From Hyphomicrobiales bacterium (lineage in GTDB: Bacteria; Pseudomonadota; Alphaproteobacteria; Rhizobiales; Beijerinckiaceae): 64,000 nucleotides of DNA. The stretch lies in assembly GCA_900473415.1 (NCBI GenBank), contig UCLR01000026.1, positions 62,001 through 126,000 on the forward strand, in the 5' to 3' direction. The notes under the pieces are model-generated. The model was not told the DNA's origin. It made no database searches and saw only the letters and a program-made list of their open reading frames with translations. Positions 25,333-34,197 of this stretch are shown piece by piece (the first letter of the stretch is position 1; each line of letters opens with the position of its first letter). Position numbers and translations under genes: made by a program.

Positions 25333-27855
25333 ATGACGGTGATCGACAAGGCCTCCCATCAGCAGAAGACCGAGAAGCTCGCGACGCTCGACATGGCCGT
25401 CGAAGGCATGTCCTGCGCGAGCTGCGTGGGGCGCGTCGAGCGCGCCATTACGGAGGTTCCGGGCGTCGAGACGGTCGCGGTCAATCTCGCGACGGAGCGC
25501 GCGCACATCACCCTCGCCCGCGGCACGACCGATCTGCGCCAGATCGAGGAAGCGATTCGCAAAGCCGGCTACAAACCTATCGAGGAATCGGTGGAGCTCG
25601 CCATCGACGGCATGAACTGCGCCTCTTGCGTCGGCCATGTCGAGAAGGCGCTGCGCGGCGTCCCAGGCGTCGTCGATGCGACGGTTAACCTCGCGACGGA
25701 GCACGCCAGGGTGAAGATGCTCGCCAGCGGCGACATAGTGCCGGCGCTGATCAAGGCGGTATCCGAAGCTGGCTATGAAGCGAGCTTGCTACCGGACTCC
25801 GATGCGGCGGCCCCTGCCCGCGTCGAGGCCGCCAAGGAAGAGGAGCAGAGCCGGCTACTGCGCTCGGTCATCCTTGCCGGGCTGCTGACCCTGCCGCTGC
25901 TCGTCGCCGAGATGGGCAGTCATATGATTCCGGCGCTGCATCACTGGCTCGCCATGACCTTCGGCGAGGGCAACATCCGCCTCGCCTCCTTCGTGCTCGC
26001 CAGCATCGTCCAGTTCGGACCCGGCCTCGTCTTCATCCGTAAGGGCTGGCCGGCGCTGATGCGGCTGGCGCCCGATATGAACTCGCTCGTCATGCTCGGC
26101 ACCGGCGCGGCCTATCTCTATTCGACGGCCGCGACCTTCTGGCCGGACTTGCTGCCGGAGGGCACCGCCTTCACCTATTTCGAGGCCGGCGCCGTGATCG
26201 TGACGCTGATCCTGCTCGGCCGCTGGTTCGAGGCGCGCGCCAAGGGCCGCACCAGCGCCGCGATCCGCAGCCTGATCGCGCTACAGCCCAAGACGGCCCG
26301 CATCCTGCGCGACGGCATCGAGGCCGATATCGCCGTCGAAACGGTGCGGCCGGGTGACATCGTCATCCTGCGGCCGGGCGAGCGCGTGCCAGTCGATGGC
26401 GAGGTTTCGGAAGGCTCCTCGTTCGTCGACGAGTCGATGATCACCGGCGAGCCGGCTCCGGTCCGCAAGGAGACCGGCAGCCTCGTCACGGGGGGCACCA
26501 TCAACGGCTCGGGCGCGCTACGCTTCACCGCGCGCAAGGTCGGGGCCGATACGGTGTTGGCGCAGATCGTCCGCACGGTGCAGGCTGCGCAGGGCGCCAA
26601 GCTGCCGATCCAGGCACTGGTCGACCGTGTCACGCTCTGGTTCGTCCCGGTGGTGATGGCGCTGGCGCTCGCGACCTTCCTCGTCTGGCTTGTCTTCGGG
26701 CCGAGCCCTGCCCTCTCGCATGCGCTCGTCAATGCGGTGGCGGTGCTGATCATTGCCTGTCCCTGCGCGATGGGCCTCGCGACCCCGACCTCGATCATGG
26801 TCTGCACGGGCCGCGGCGCCGAGCTCGGCATCCTGTTCCGGCAGGGCGACGCGCTGCAGGCACTGCGGGATGTCCAGGTCGTCGCGCTCGACAAGACCGG
26901 CACGTTGACCCGCGGCAAGCCCGAGCTGACCGACATCGAGGCCGCCCCCGGCTTCGCGGAAGACGAGGTGCTGAGCCTGATCGCCTCGGCAGAGAACCGC
27001 TCGGAGCATCCGCTGGCGCTCGCCATCGTCGCCGCAGCGAAGGCGCGCGGTCTTCCGCTTGCCGAACCCACCGGCTTTGCCAGCGATCCGGGGCTCGGCG
27101 TGACGGCGACGATCGAGGGCCGCAGTGTCGCCATCGGCGGTGTCAGGCTGATGGAGCAGGTCAAGGTCGATGCCACGCCTTTCGGGGCAAAGGCGCAGGC
27201 GCTGGCGGAGGCCGGCAAGACACCGCTCTACGCCGCCATCGACGGCAGGCTCGCGGCGATAATTGCCGTGGCGGATGCCGTGAAGGAGACGACGCCAGCC
27301 GCCATCGCCGCGCTGCATCGGCTCGGCCTCAAGGTCGCGATGGTGACGGGCGACGATCGCCGCACGGCGGAGGCCGTGGCTCGCACGCTCGGCATCGACG
27401 AGGTCCGGGCCGAGGTGCTGCCCATCGACAAGGCCACGGTGGTGAAGGGGCTGCAGCAGGGCGGCGTGAAGGTCGCGTTCGTCGGCGACGGCATCAACGA
27501 CGCCCCTGCCCTGGCCCAGGCCGATGTCGGCATCGCCATCGGTACGGGCACGGATATCGCGATCGAGAGCGCCGATGTCGTGCTGATGTCAGGCGACGTT
27601 ATGGGTGTGCCACGGGCGATTGCGCTGTCGCAGGCCACCATCGCCAACATCCGCCAGAACCTTGCCTGGGCGTTCGGCTACAATGCGCTGCTGCTCCCCG
27701 TCGCGGCCGGTGTGCTTTACCCGGCCTTCGGCGTCCTGCTCTCGCCGATCTTCGCCGGGCTCGCCATGGCGCTCTCCAGCGTCAGCGTGCTCACCAATGC
27801 GCTGAGGCTGAAGCGCTTTCGCGTCCCGGCCTCGCATGAGGGAGGTGCCCGATGA
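25333..27855 (+). CDS. copA: Copper-exporting P1B-type ATPase
   Basis: 840 aa from the ATG at 25333, with GAGGAGAC upstream. CopA pumps Cu(I) out of the cytoplasm at the expense of ATP. Two N-terminal metal-binding domains carry G-M-S-C-A-S-C (25-31) and G-M-N-C-A-S-C (93-99). The membrane C-P-C motif lies at about 476-478, the phosphorylation site D-K-T-G-T at 520, the nucleotide-binding S-E-H-P-L near 560 and the hinge G-D-G-I-N-D-A-P-A near 718. These define a Cu+/Ag+ pump. It overlaps cueR by 4 bases and is probably activated by it. Confidence 0.96.
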   Translation: MTVIDKASHQQKTEKLATLDMAVEGMSCASCVGRVERAITEVPGVETVAVNLATERAHITLARGTTDLRQIEEAIRKAGYKPIEESVELAIDGMNCASCVGHVEKALRGVPGVVDATVNLATEHARVKMLASGDIVPALIKAVSEAGYEASLLPDSDAAAPARVEAAKEEEQSRLLRSVILAGLLTLPLLVAEMGSHMIPALHHWLAMTFGEGNIRLASFVLASIVQFGPGLVFIRKGWPALMRLAPDMNSLVMLGTGAAYLYSTAATFWPDLLPEGTAFTYFEAGAVIVTLILLGRWFEARAKGRTSAAIRSLIALQPKTARILRDGIEADIAVETVRPGDIVILRPGERVPVDGEVSEGSSFVDESMITGEPAPVRKETGSLVTGGTINGSGALRFTARKVGADTVLAQIVRTVQAAQGAKLPIQALVDRVTLWFVPVVMALALATFLVWLVFGPSPALSHALVNAVAVLIIACPCAMGLATPTSIMVCTGRGAELGILFRQGDALQALRDVQVVALDKTGTLTRGKPELTDIEAAPGFAEDEVLSLIASAENRSEHPLALAIVAAAKARGLPLAEPTGFASDPGLGVTATIEGRSVAIGGVRLMEQVKVDATPFGAKAQALAEAGKTPLYAAIDGRLAAIIAVADAVKETTPAAIAALHRLGLKVAMVTGDDRRTAEAVARTLGIDEVRAEVLPIDKATVVKGLQQGGVKVAFVGDGINDAPALAQADVGIAIGTGTDIAIESADVVLMSGDVMGVPRAIALSQATIANIRQNLAWAFGYNALLLPVAAGVLYPAFGVLLSPIFAGLAMALSSVSVLTNALRLKRFRVPASHEGGAR

Positions 27856-28262
27856 ATATCGGCGAAGCTGCCACCCGCTCTGGCGTCAGCGCCAAGATGA
27901 TCCGCTATTACGAGAGCATCGGGCTGATCGATGCGCCGGCGCGCACGGCGGCGCAGTACCGGGTCTATGCCGATGACGACGTGCATACGCTGCGCTTCGT
28001 CCGGCGCGCCCGCGACCTCGGCTTCTCTCTGGAGGAGACGCGAGAACTGATCGCGCTCTGGCGCGACAGGAGCCGCGCCAGCGCCGACGTCAAGAAGCTC
28101 GCGATGGCGCATGTCCGCGATCTCGAAGCCAAGGCGGCCGAACTCAAGGCGATGGCCGACACGCTGCGCCATCTCGCGGCGCATTGCCATGGCGATCACC
28201 GGCCTGACTGCCCGATCCTGGCCGATTTTGCGGCGCAGGCTCCGACGCAAGGGAAGGCCTGA
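27852..28262 (+). CDS. cueR: Cu(I)-responsive MerR-family regulator
   Basis: 136 aa. The N-terminal MerR helix-turn-helix ([20 protein letters not shown]) is followed by the dimerisation helix and a metal loop with Cys112 and Cys120 (C-H-G-D-H-R-P-D-C), the spacing and numbering of the two Cu(I)-binding cysteines of CueR. No additional ligands for Zn or Hg are seen. It is encoded downstream of copA with an ATGA overlap and should activate the CueR-type promoter upstream of copA, so it controls its own operon. Confidence 0.92.
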   Translation: MNIGEAATRSGVSAKMIRYYESIGLIDAPARTAAQYRVYADDDVHTLRFVRRARDLGFSLEETRELIALWRDRSRASADVKKLAMAHVRDLEAKAAELKAMADTLRHLAAHCHGDHRPDCPILADFAAQAPTQGKA

Positions 28263-28346
28263 ATCGCTGCTCCGCCATGCGCCAGGCATCTGGACGCCAG
28301 CAGGCGGGATTGGTCATATGCCCGCCTTCCATAAGGCGGAACGAAA

Positions 28347-29765
28347 ATGGACAATCGAAACGATCTCTGGCGGCATGTCGATGCGAACAAGGAGCGGCTG
28401 ATCGCGCTGAGCGACCGGGTCTGGGGCATGCCCGAGGTATGCTACACCGAGAAGCGCTCTGTGGCTGAGCATGTCGCCGAGCTGAAGCACCAGGGCTTCC
28501 GCATCACCGAGAACGTCGCCGACATCCCCACCGCCGTGATCGGCGAAGCGGGCGAAGGCGGGCCGGTCATCGCCTTCCTCGGTGAATATGACGCCCTGCC
28601 CGGCCTCTCGCAGGAAGCCGGTCTCTCCGAGCACAAGGAGATCGAGGCCGGCGGCCATGGCCATGGCTGCGGCCACAACCTGCTCGGCTCCGCCGCCATG
28701 CTCGCCGCGGTGGCGATGAAGGATTGGCTGGCCGAGAACAAGATCCCCGGCCGCGTGCGCTATTATGGCTGCCCGGCCGAGGAAGGCGGGGCGGCCAAGG
28801 CCTTCATGGTCCGCGCCGGCGCCTTCGAGGATGCCGACGTCGCGATCTCCTGGCATCCGTCGAGCTTCTGGGAAGTCGCTCCCGCGCTGGCGCTCGCGAA
28901 CACCCGCGCCGATTTCGTCTTCACCGGCCGCGCATCGCACGCCGCCGCCGCGCCCCATCTCGGCCGCTCGGCGCTCGATGCCGTCGAGCTGATGAATGTC
29001 GGCGTCAATTACATGCGCGAGCACATGCCGAGCGATGCGCGCGTGCATTACGCCCTCCTCGACACCGGTGGCATCGCGCCCAACGTCGTCCAGGCCCATG
29101 CCCGCGTCCGCTACTCCATCCGGGCCCGTGACCTCCGCGGCATGCTGGAGCTGGTGCAGCGCGTGAAGAAGATCGCCGAGGGCGCTGCGCTGATGACGGA
29201 AACCAAGATGGAGATGCGGATCGTCAGCGCCGTCTCCGACCTCGTCGCCAACACGCCGCTCGAAGAGGCGATGCACAAGGTGATGGAAGAACTCGGCGCG
29301 CCGCATTTCGACGATGCCGACAAGGCCTATGCCGAGAAGATCCGCGCGACCCTCTCCCCGCAGGAGATCGCCTCGATCTGGCGCACCATCGGCATGCCCG
29401 ATACCGGCGCGCCGCTGGCCGACTTCCTCGTCCCGCGCGACGCCAAGCGCAACCCGGCGATCGGCTCGACCGATATCGGCGATGTCAGCTGGGCGGTGCC
29501 GACCGTGCAGGCCCACGCGCCGACGGTCGCGATGGGCACGCCCTTCCACACCTGGCAGGTGGTGGCGCAGGGCAAGGCTCCGGCCGCGCACAAGGCGATG
29601 GTTCATGTCGCCAAGGCGATGGCCGCGACCGGCGCCGCCGTGCTGAGCGACCCGGCCCTGATGGCCGCCGCCAAGGCCGACCACAAGGCCCGCCTCGGCA
29701 AGGAGGGCTACACCTCCCCGCTGCCGCCCGAGGTCAAGCCCCCGCTGACGATGTCGCTGGGCTGA
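28347..29765 (+). CDS. M20-family amidohydrolase, AbgB-like
   Basis: 472 aa. M20 metal-dependent amidohydrolase: G-E-Y-D-A-L-P-G near residue 78 (first metal Asp), G-H-G-H-G-C-G-H-N near 104 (His ligands), P-A-E-E-G-G near 148 (catalytic and ligand Glu), and a dimerisation lid domain (A-S-H-A-A-A-A-P-H-L-G-R-S-A-L-D-A). The D-A-L-P-G-L-S-Q and long C-terminal insert resemble the p-aminobenzoyl-glutamate hydrolase subunit AbgB, but no abgA partner is adjacent, so the substrate is open. There is no signal peptide, so it is cytoplasmic. A hairpin without T run follows the stop. Confidence 0.85.
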   Translation: MDNRNDLWRHVDANKERLIALSDRVWGMPEVCYTEKRSVAEHVAELKHQGFRITENVADIPTAVIGEAGEGGPVIAFLGEYDALPGLSQEAGLSEHKEIEAGGHGHGCGHNLLGSAAMLAAVAMKDWLAENKIPGRVRYYGCPAEEGGAAKAFMVRAGAFEDADVAISWHPSSFWEVAPALALANTRADFVFTGRASHAAAAPHLGRSALDAVELMNVGVNYMREHMPSDARVHYALLDTGGIAPNVVQAHARVRYSIRARDLRGMLELVQRVKKIAEGAALMTETKMEMRIVSAVSDLVANTPLEEAMHKVMEELGAPHFDDADKAYAEKIRATLSPQEIASIWRTIGMPDTGAPLADFLVPRDAKRNPAIGSTDIGDVSWAVPTVQAHAPTVAMGTPFHTWQVVAQGKAPAAHKAMVHVAKAMAATGAAVLSDPALMAAAKADHKARLGKEGYTSPLPPEVKPPLTMSLG

Positions 29766-29941
29766 TCGCGCCTGATGCCCGGGGCCGAGACTCGGCGGCT
29801 CCGGGCATCATCTCTGCGATGCAGCAATTGTCGCAGCCAGCGCCCAAAGTCGGCGCCTCCGCTTGGTTAACACCAGCTTCCCTTTGATTTAAAACGAGAA
29901 TCAGCCGCTTAAAAATAAGTCAGCCTTGCTGCCCTTTTACT

Positions 29942-29971
29942 CTTGCGATCCGACAGCGGCGCCCCTATTTA
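29942..29971 (+). promoter_or_regulatory. Probable promoter of the mmgR-like sRNA
   Basis: CTTGCG (29942-29947) and TATTTA (29966-29971) with an 18-base spacer resemble the alphaproteobacterial housekeeping promoter (CTTGAC / TATAAT-like). They place transcription start near 29978, just before the first hairpin of the RNA. Confidence 0.5.
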
Positions 29972-29978
29972 AAGTGCA

Positions 29979-30061
29979 CCGCAGCAGCGATGCTGCGTCG
30001 CCCTCCTTGGGCGTTTCCTCCCTAGACTTGGGCTGCGCCTCCAGCGCGGCCCTTTTTCTTT
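29979..30061 (+). ncRNA. mmgR: mmgR (suhB, alpha-r8)-like trans-acting small RNA
   Basis: About 80 nt with three hairpins. The first is CGCAGCA-GCGA-TGCTGCG (GNRA loop), the second CGCCC-TCCTT-GGGCG (29999-30013) and the third a 9-bp stem at 30030-30052 followed by TTTTTCTTTT, a strong intrinsic terminator. Between the second and third lies the unpaired TTTCCTCCCT (30014-30023). That decamer, in that position, is the feature I recall as strictly conserved in mmgR of Sinorhizobium and its Rhizobiales homologues, which affects polyhydroxybutyrate storage. The C/U-rich loops are complementary to Shine-Dalgarno sequences. The promoter lies immediately upstream. The 5' end is estimated. Confidence 0.75.
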
Positions 30062-30062
30062 T
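30030..30062 (+). terminator. Intrinsic terminator of the sRNA
   Basis: GGGCTGCGC-CTCCA-GCGCGGCCC, a nine-pair stem with one G-U, is followed by a T-rich tail. It is the third hairpin of the mmgR-like RNA. Confidence 0.85.
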
Positions 30063-30077
30063 CGGGGGTCGGAAGAG

Positions 30078-30326
30078 CTACCAGCGGCGTCCGTAATAGG
30101 GGGGCCCCCAGTACGGGCCACTGAAAGCCGTATCCATCCGGTAGCGTCGCTCGGCTGAGCGGTCGAGATCGAGCTGCAGCAGGCAATTGGCGAAGCCGTC
30201 GCTCTGCGTGCGGAAACCGAAGGAGCGGCAGCGCGCCTCATCGGCGGCGCGCAATTCCGCGTCGGTGACGCAACCGGCACAGGCCAACGCAAGCAGCGCG
30301 CCGACAACGAGCTTGGCTATCGTCAT
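30078..30326 (-). CDS. Small putative lipoprotein
   Basis: 82 aa from the ATG at 30326, with GGAGAGG upstream. The N-terminus (M-T-I-A-K-L-V-V-G-A-L-L-A-L-A-C-A-G-C) has a lipobox-like L-A-C-A-G-C, so it is probably lipidated at Cys17 or Cys19 and exported. The mature part has C-x-x-F-G-F and N-C-L-L-Q-L-D-L-D-R, with two Cys that could form a disulfide, and an aromatic Gly/Tyr/Pro-rich tail. Short lipoproteins with this C...F...F-x-x-C-L pattern are common in Hyphomicrobiales; the function is unknown. Confidence 0.75.
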   Translation of the reverse strand: MTIAKLVVGALLALACAGCVTDAELRAADEARCRSFGFRTQSDGFANCLLQLDLDRSAERRYRMDTAFSGPYWGPPYYGRRW

Positions 30327-30396
30327 CTGACCTCTCCTCCCGTAGCCCGCGGCCCCGCGATTACGCGGGGGGAGCGCGGCATTTCCAAGGCGCTCC

Positions 30397-31269
30397 TCAG
30401 CGCGAGAATCGGATCGGCACGGCCAGCGCGACGGCACTGCCGCCGATGCCGTCCGGCGGCGCCGGCACCGGGCTCGCACGCCTGATCATCGCAACGGCCT
30501 CCTCGTCGAGCGCCGTATCACCCGAGCCGTGCAGCAGCCGCGCCGACAACACCCGGCCGCCCCGGTCGATACTGAACGCGACCTGCACCGTGCCAGGGGT
30601 GGCGCCGTTCGGGAAGCGCTTGAAGCGATTGAGATGGGCCATCAGCGAGCCGCGCCAGCTCGCCTGCGCCGCCGGCGACGCGGAGGACGCACCCGAATTC
30701 GGGGCGGCGGCGCGCGGGGCGACCTGGTCCTGCGCGACCGGAGCCGTGGTCTGCTCGGCCTTCGGCTTGTCCGGCCTGACCGGCTTCGGCCGCTCTACCA
30801 CGCGTGGCTTCGGCTTGGGCTTCGGCTTGACCTCGGGAGGCTTCTCCTCCGGTGGCTTCGGCTCGGGCGGCGGCGCCAGCACGGCGGCGGCATCCGGCAG
30901 AGGCGGCAGTTCGGGAATCTTGACCTCGGGCTCCGGCAGCTTGACGGGCTCCGGTTCCGGCGGAGGCGGCTCGACAGGATCCGGCTTCTCGACCACGGGC
31001 TCGGGCGGCGGTGGCTCCGGTTCGGGCTGCGCCTCGACCATTTCCGGCCCCGGCGCGACCTCCTGCGGCGGCGCCTCGGGCGCAACCGCCAGCGGCGCAA
31101 GTTCGATCATTACTGCTGCGGGCGGCGCGCCGACCGCGGCCTCGGCCCGCTGCCAGTTGGCGATCACCCAGCCAGCCGCGCCATGGGCGGAGGCGACGAC
31201 GAGCGCGGCTGCGCCCCAGCGCAGCGCCGCCGGCGCGAAGCGCGACAGCGAGGGGCGCTCGGCGCTCAC
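30397..31269 (-). CDS. tonB: TonB-family energy-transducing protein
   Basis: 290 aa. It has an N-terminal membrane anchor (A-L-R-W-G-A-A-A-L-V-V-A-S-A-H-G-A-A-G-W-V), a long Pro-rich spacer with Glu-Pro and Lys-Pro repeats (about residues 70-175) that can span the periplasm, and a C-terminal TonB domain (L-N-R-F-K-R-F-P, then G-T-V-Q-V-A-F-S-I-D-R-G-G-R-V, then L-D-E-E-A-V-A-M-I-R-R-A-S-P-V-P-A-P-P). With ExbB/ExbD it powers TonB-dependent receptors. No receptor gene is adjacent. Its start overlaps the exbD stop. Confidence 0.93.
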   Translation of the reverse strand: MSAERPSLSRFAPAALRWGAAALVVASAHGAAGWVIANWQRAEAAVGAPPAAVMIELAPLAVAPEAPPQEVAPGPEMVEAQPEPEPPPPEPVVEKPDPVEPPPPEPEPVKLPEPEVKIPELPPLPDAAAVLAPPPEPKPPEEKPPEVKPKPKPKPRVVERPKPVRPDKPKAEQTTAPVAQDQVAPRAAAPNSGASSASPAAQASWRGSLMAHLNRFKRFPNGATPGTVQVAFSIDRGGRVLSARLLHGSGDTALDEEAVAMIRRASPVPAPPDGIGGSAVALAVPIRFSR

Positions 31270-31715
31270 GGCTTGGCCCCCGGCGCAGCGCCCTGCCCCG
31301 TATCCTCGAGGCCAACCAGCGCGATCTTGAGGTAGCCGGCACTGCGCAGCAGGTTCATCACATCCATCAGTTCGCGATAGGCCACCGCCCCGTCAGCGCG
31401 CAGGAAGACGCGCTGATCGCGGTCTCGGTTCGTGCGTTGGTCGAGCGTCGCCTGCAGGGCTTCGCGCGGGACCGGATCATTGCCGAGCGCAAGCGAAAGA
31501 TCGCCCTTCACGGTAAGGAAGACCGGCGTGTCCGGCCGCTGCTGCGGCTGCGCATTGGAAACCGGCAGGTCAACCGCGACGTCGACGGTGGAAAGCGGCG
31601 CGGCGACCATGAAGATGATCAGCAGCACCAGGATGACGTCGATGAACGGCGTGACGTTGATCTCGCTGACCTCGCCGAGATCGCCGTCCTGCGCATCCTT
31701 GAGGGAAACCGCCAT
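31266..31715 (-). CDS. exbD: ExbD/TolR biopolymer transport protein
   Basis: 149 aa. A single N-terminal membrane segment preceded by E-I-N-V-T-P-F-I-D-V-I-L-V-L-L-I-I-F-M-V-A-A-P (about residues 18-40) includes the Asp essential for proton translocation. A periplasmic domain follows, with L-T-V-K-G-D and V-F-L-R-A-D-G-A-V-A-Y. It couples proton flow to TonB. It lies 3 bases after exbB and overlaps tonB by 4 bases. Confidence 0.95.
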   Translation of the reverse strand: MAVSLKDAQDGDLGEVSEINVTPFIDVILVLLIIFMVAAPLSTVDVAVDLPVSNAQPQQRPDTPVFLTVKGDLSLALGNDPVPREALQATLDQRTNRDRDQRVFLRADGAVAYRELMDVMNLLRSAGYLKIALVGLEDTGQGAAPGAKP

Positions 31716-31718
31716 GGC

Positions 31719-32786
31719 TCACTCCGCCGGGACGAGCGCAGCGGCCGCGGGCATCCCCGCTGCAGGCTGCACCGCATGGAATGCGGCGCGCGCGGGCGCC
31801 GGCGCGACGCCGCGCTGGCGCCGCTCAAGATCGCGCGAGAGATGGCGCAGGATCTCGCCGGAGGCGTCCGACAGCGTGGCGCGATAGCCGGTGATCGCAC
31901 GGGCGAAGACATTGTAGATGATGACGGCCGGAATGGCGGCGACCAGGCCGATCGCGGTCGCCAGCAGGGCCTCGGCGATTCCGGGGGCGACGACGGCGAG
32001 ATTGGTCGTCTTCGCCTGGCTGATGCCGATGAAGGAATTCATGATGCCCCAGACTGTGCCGAACAGGCCGACGAAGGGGGCGGTCGAGCCGATGGTGGCG
32101 AGCAGGCCGGTACCGCGCGCCATGGCGCGGCCGGCGCGGGCCTCGATCCGCGACAGCGCGATGGCGACGCGCTCCTTGATGCCCTCCTCGCCGAGATCGG
32201 CCGAGCGGCGCGTCTCCGCCAGCGCAGCCGTCAGCAGCTCGCCCACGGCACCGCGCAGCTTGCCGCTCTTCGAAGCGGCGGCTCCCGCGGCGGCGTTGAG
32301 GCTGTCGGCCGCCTCGATGCGGCGTAGCGCCCGGCCGGCGGCCGCCTTCGCAGCCGCAAGCTCCATCGCCTTGGCGAGCCAGATCGTCCATGTCGTGAGC
32401 GAAGCGAAGGCGAGGCCGAGCATCACGCCCTTCACCACGATGTCGGCCGCCATGAACATGCCCCAGGGCGACAGGTCGTGCGGCAGCGTCGCGGTCATGG
32501 CCGGCGGAGCCACGGGCGCGGCGACGGGCGCCGCAGGCGTCTCGCTGGCCTGCAGCGGCGGATGCGCGCTGGTCGGCGGGCTGACGCCGAGCTGCGACGG
32601 GACCGTTGGCAGCGGCGTCATCGCCGGCGGCTGTGCGGGCGCGGGCTGATTCTGGACTTCGGTGGGCTGCGCCGGGGCGACCTGCGTTTGGGCAGGCTGG
32701 CTCGGGGCCGGCTGAGCCTGGACAGCCGACGCAGCCAGGGCCGAGAAACCCACCGCGACGAGAACCAGACGAAACGCGCGCATCAT
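31719..32786 (-). CDS. exbB: ExbB/TolQ-type proton channel, tonB-system
   Basis: 355 aa from the first of two ATG codons at 32786; the upstream open frame is not protein-like. It has a signal-like N-terminus ([10 protein letters not shown]...S-A-V-Q-A-Q), a Pro/Gln/Ala-rich periplasmic extension (about 28-100), a first membrane segment near 110-135 and the MotA/TolQ/ExbB domain with [24 protein letters not shown] and [16 protein letters not shown]. The long N-terminal extension is typical of ExbB type 1 proteins. It is first in exbB-exbD-tonB. Confidence 0.94.
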   Translation of the reverse strand: MMRAFRLVLVAVGFSALAASAVQAQPAPSQPAQTQVAPAQPTEVQNQPAPAQPPAMTPLPTVPSQLGVSPPTSAHPPLQASETPAAPVAAPVAPPAMTATLPHDLSPWGMFMAADIVVKGVMLGLAFASLTTWTIWLAKAMELAAAKAAAGRALRRIEAADSLNAAAGAAASKSGKLRGAVGELLTAALAETRRSADLGEEGIKERVAIALSRIEARAGRAMARGTGLLATIGSTAPFVGLFGTVWGIMNSFIGISQAKTTNLAVVAPGIAEALLATAIGLVAAIPAVIIYNVFARAITGYRATLSDASGEILRHLSRDLERRQRGVAPAPARAAFHAVQPAAGMPAAAALVPAE

Positions 32787-33120
32787 GACCAAGTCCAGTC
32801 TTCGCTGGAGGCAAGCCGCCCGGCCGTCGCCGGCCCGGCCCCCCTTCGCTCCGCGCGCTTCCGGAAAGCTCTCGCCCTCCGTCCAAAACGCCTCTGCAGA
32901 GCCGAGGAGGTTTTCAGCTTCCTCTTTGGAATCATTACAAAAAAAGCTTGCAGCACCCATGCTGCATATGCGATACGCCTGTGCGAATCGACTGCGCATG
33001 TCAAGGCAAACCGCCTGCTCCGGCGCCGGTGTTCGAGCGCCTGATGCGCGGCAAACGGCGTCAGCCGCGACCGGCGGCCGCGCTCACATATCCGTCATTC
33101 GATAGATGCAGGACGGCGCT
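32787..33120. other. Promoter region of exbB-exbD-tonB
   Basis: 334 bases without a gene. It must hold the exbB promoter. The notable element is a perfect inverted repeat, TGCAGCA-CCCA-TGCTGCA (32949-32966), about 165 bases before exbB. AT-rich sequence (TTTTTTTGTAATGATTCC read on the minus strand) lies beside it. I find no canonical Irr or RirA box. Confidence 0.45.
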
Positions 33121-33471
33121 CTAGCGCTTCGTCGGGCGGTCGATCTCTGCCTGGAGCGCCGCGAGGTGCTCGGCGGCGGCGAGCGTCGCGGCCTGCTCGA
33201 CCGCCCGGAAACGCGCGATCAGAGCCGCCCCGAGATCGGTCAGCTTCGCGCCACCGCCATTGCGGCCACCAGTCTGGCGTTCGACCACCGGCTTGCCGAA
33301 GAGCGTGTTGAGCTCATCGACCAGCTCCCAGGCGCGCCGGTAGGACATTTCCATCGCCCGGCCCGCGGCCGAGATCGAGCCCAGCGCCGCGATATGCTCC
33401 AAGAGCTCGATCTTACCCGGACCGACCCTGCCTTCGGGGTCGAGCTGAATGCGCAGGCTGAGCGAAGCCAC
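33121..33471 (-). CDS. ModE N-terminal-type winged-helix regulator (DNA-binding domain only)
   Basis: 116 aa. It is a LysR-like winged helix in the form used by ModE: G-K-I-E-L-L-E-H-I-A-A-L-G-S-I-S-A-A-G-R-A-M-E-M-S-Y-R-R-A-W-E-L-V-D-E-L-N near residues 20-55, then the wing with G-G-R-N-G-G-G-A-K-L-T. The protein stops where the molybdate-binding TOBE domains of full-length ModE would begin. It lies 8 bases downstream of the free-methionine-sulfoxide reductase gene and about 8 kb from modABC. It could regulate molybdate genes together with the separate Mop, or have another target. Confidence 0.85.
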   Translation of the reverse strand: MASLSLRIQLDPEGRVGPGKIELLEHIAALGSISAAGRAMEMSYRRAWELVDELNTLFGKPVVERQTGGRNGGGAKLTDLGAALIARFRAVEQAATLAAAEHLAALQAEIDRPTKR

Positions 33472-33479
33472 CGTGCCCC

Positions 33480-33998
33480 TCAGGAGGCTCTGGCGAGAGC
33501 CGGCTCGGCGGTCTCGCCGCAGGCGGCCAACCAGATCGCGGCGATCCGCTCTATCCCGGCCTGGTCCGCCGCGTCGAAGCGCGCCGGCGACGGGCTGTCG
33601 AGATCGATCACGCCGATGACGCCATCGCGGCCGATCAGCGGCACCACCAGTTCGGAGCGCGAGGCGGAGTCGCAGGCGATATGGCCGGGAAAGGCGTGGA
33701 CATCCTCGACCAGCACGGAAGCGCGACGCGCCACGGCCGCACCGCAGACGCCCTTGCCAACCGCAATGCGCACGCAGGCCGGCTTGCCCTGGAAGGGCCC
33801 GAGCACCAGTTCGCCCTCGCGCATCATGTAGAAGCCGGCCCAGTTCAGATCGGGCATCATCTGGAACAACAGCGCCGACGTATTGGCCGCATTGGCGATG
33901 ACATCGCGCTCGCCTGCGAGCAGGGCTTCGAGCTGGCCCGCAAGCTCGCGGTAGAACTCGGCCTTGTCGGTGCTGTCGATGCCACGCGCCTCGAACAT
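33480..33998 (-). CDS. msrC: Free methionine-(R)-sulfoxide reductase (GAF)
   Basis: 172 aa from the ATG at 33998. A single GAF domain in which three cysteines (75, 85 and 109) have exactly the 10- and 24-residue spacing of the catalytic and resolving cysteines of E. coli fRMsr. W-A-G-F-Y near residue 53, G-P-F-Q-G-K-P-A-C-V-R-I and the S-E-L-V-V-P-L-I segment fit the family. The enzyme reduces free Met-R-sulfoxide, an oxidative-stress repair. It forms an operon with the ModE-like gene. Confidence 0.93.
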   Translation of the reverse strand: MFEARGIDSTDKAEFYRELAGQLEALLAGERDVIANAANTSALLFQMMPDLNWAGFYMMREGELVLGPFQGKPACVRIAVGKGVCGAAVARRASVLVEDVHAFPGHIACDSASRSELVVPLIGRDGVIGVIDLDSPSPARFDAADQAGIERIAAIWLAACGETAEPALARAS

Positions 33999-34197
33999 GA
34001 TCTCTCGTCCTGTTGAAACGGCCCCGCCGGAGGCCACGAACCGGGTTCTACCACCATCGTCCGAACGGAGCCAACGCCGGCCTAGTCGGAGCTTGCGCGC
34101 CGACGATGGCCGAGCCGGCTATCGACCGTCATGATCCTGTCATCGAGGCCGGGCCCTTGCTGCGGCTCCGATTCTTGCCTGATCCGGGAGAGAGGCC

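Noticed and set aside
29773..29810. Terminator after the M20 amidohydrolase gene
   Set aside because: A long hairpin (GATGCCCGG...CCGGGCATC) exists but no T run follows, so an intrinsic terminator is not supported.
29969..30307. A 112-residue minus-strand protein
   Set aside because: It overlaps the lipoprotein gene in another frame and lies antisense to the small RNA; it has no family features.
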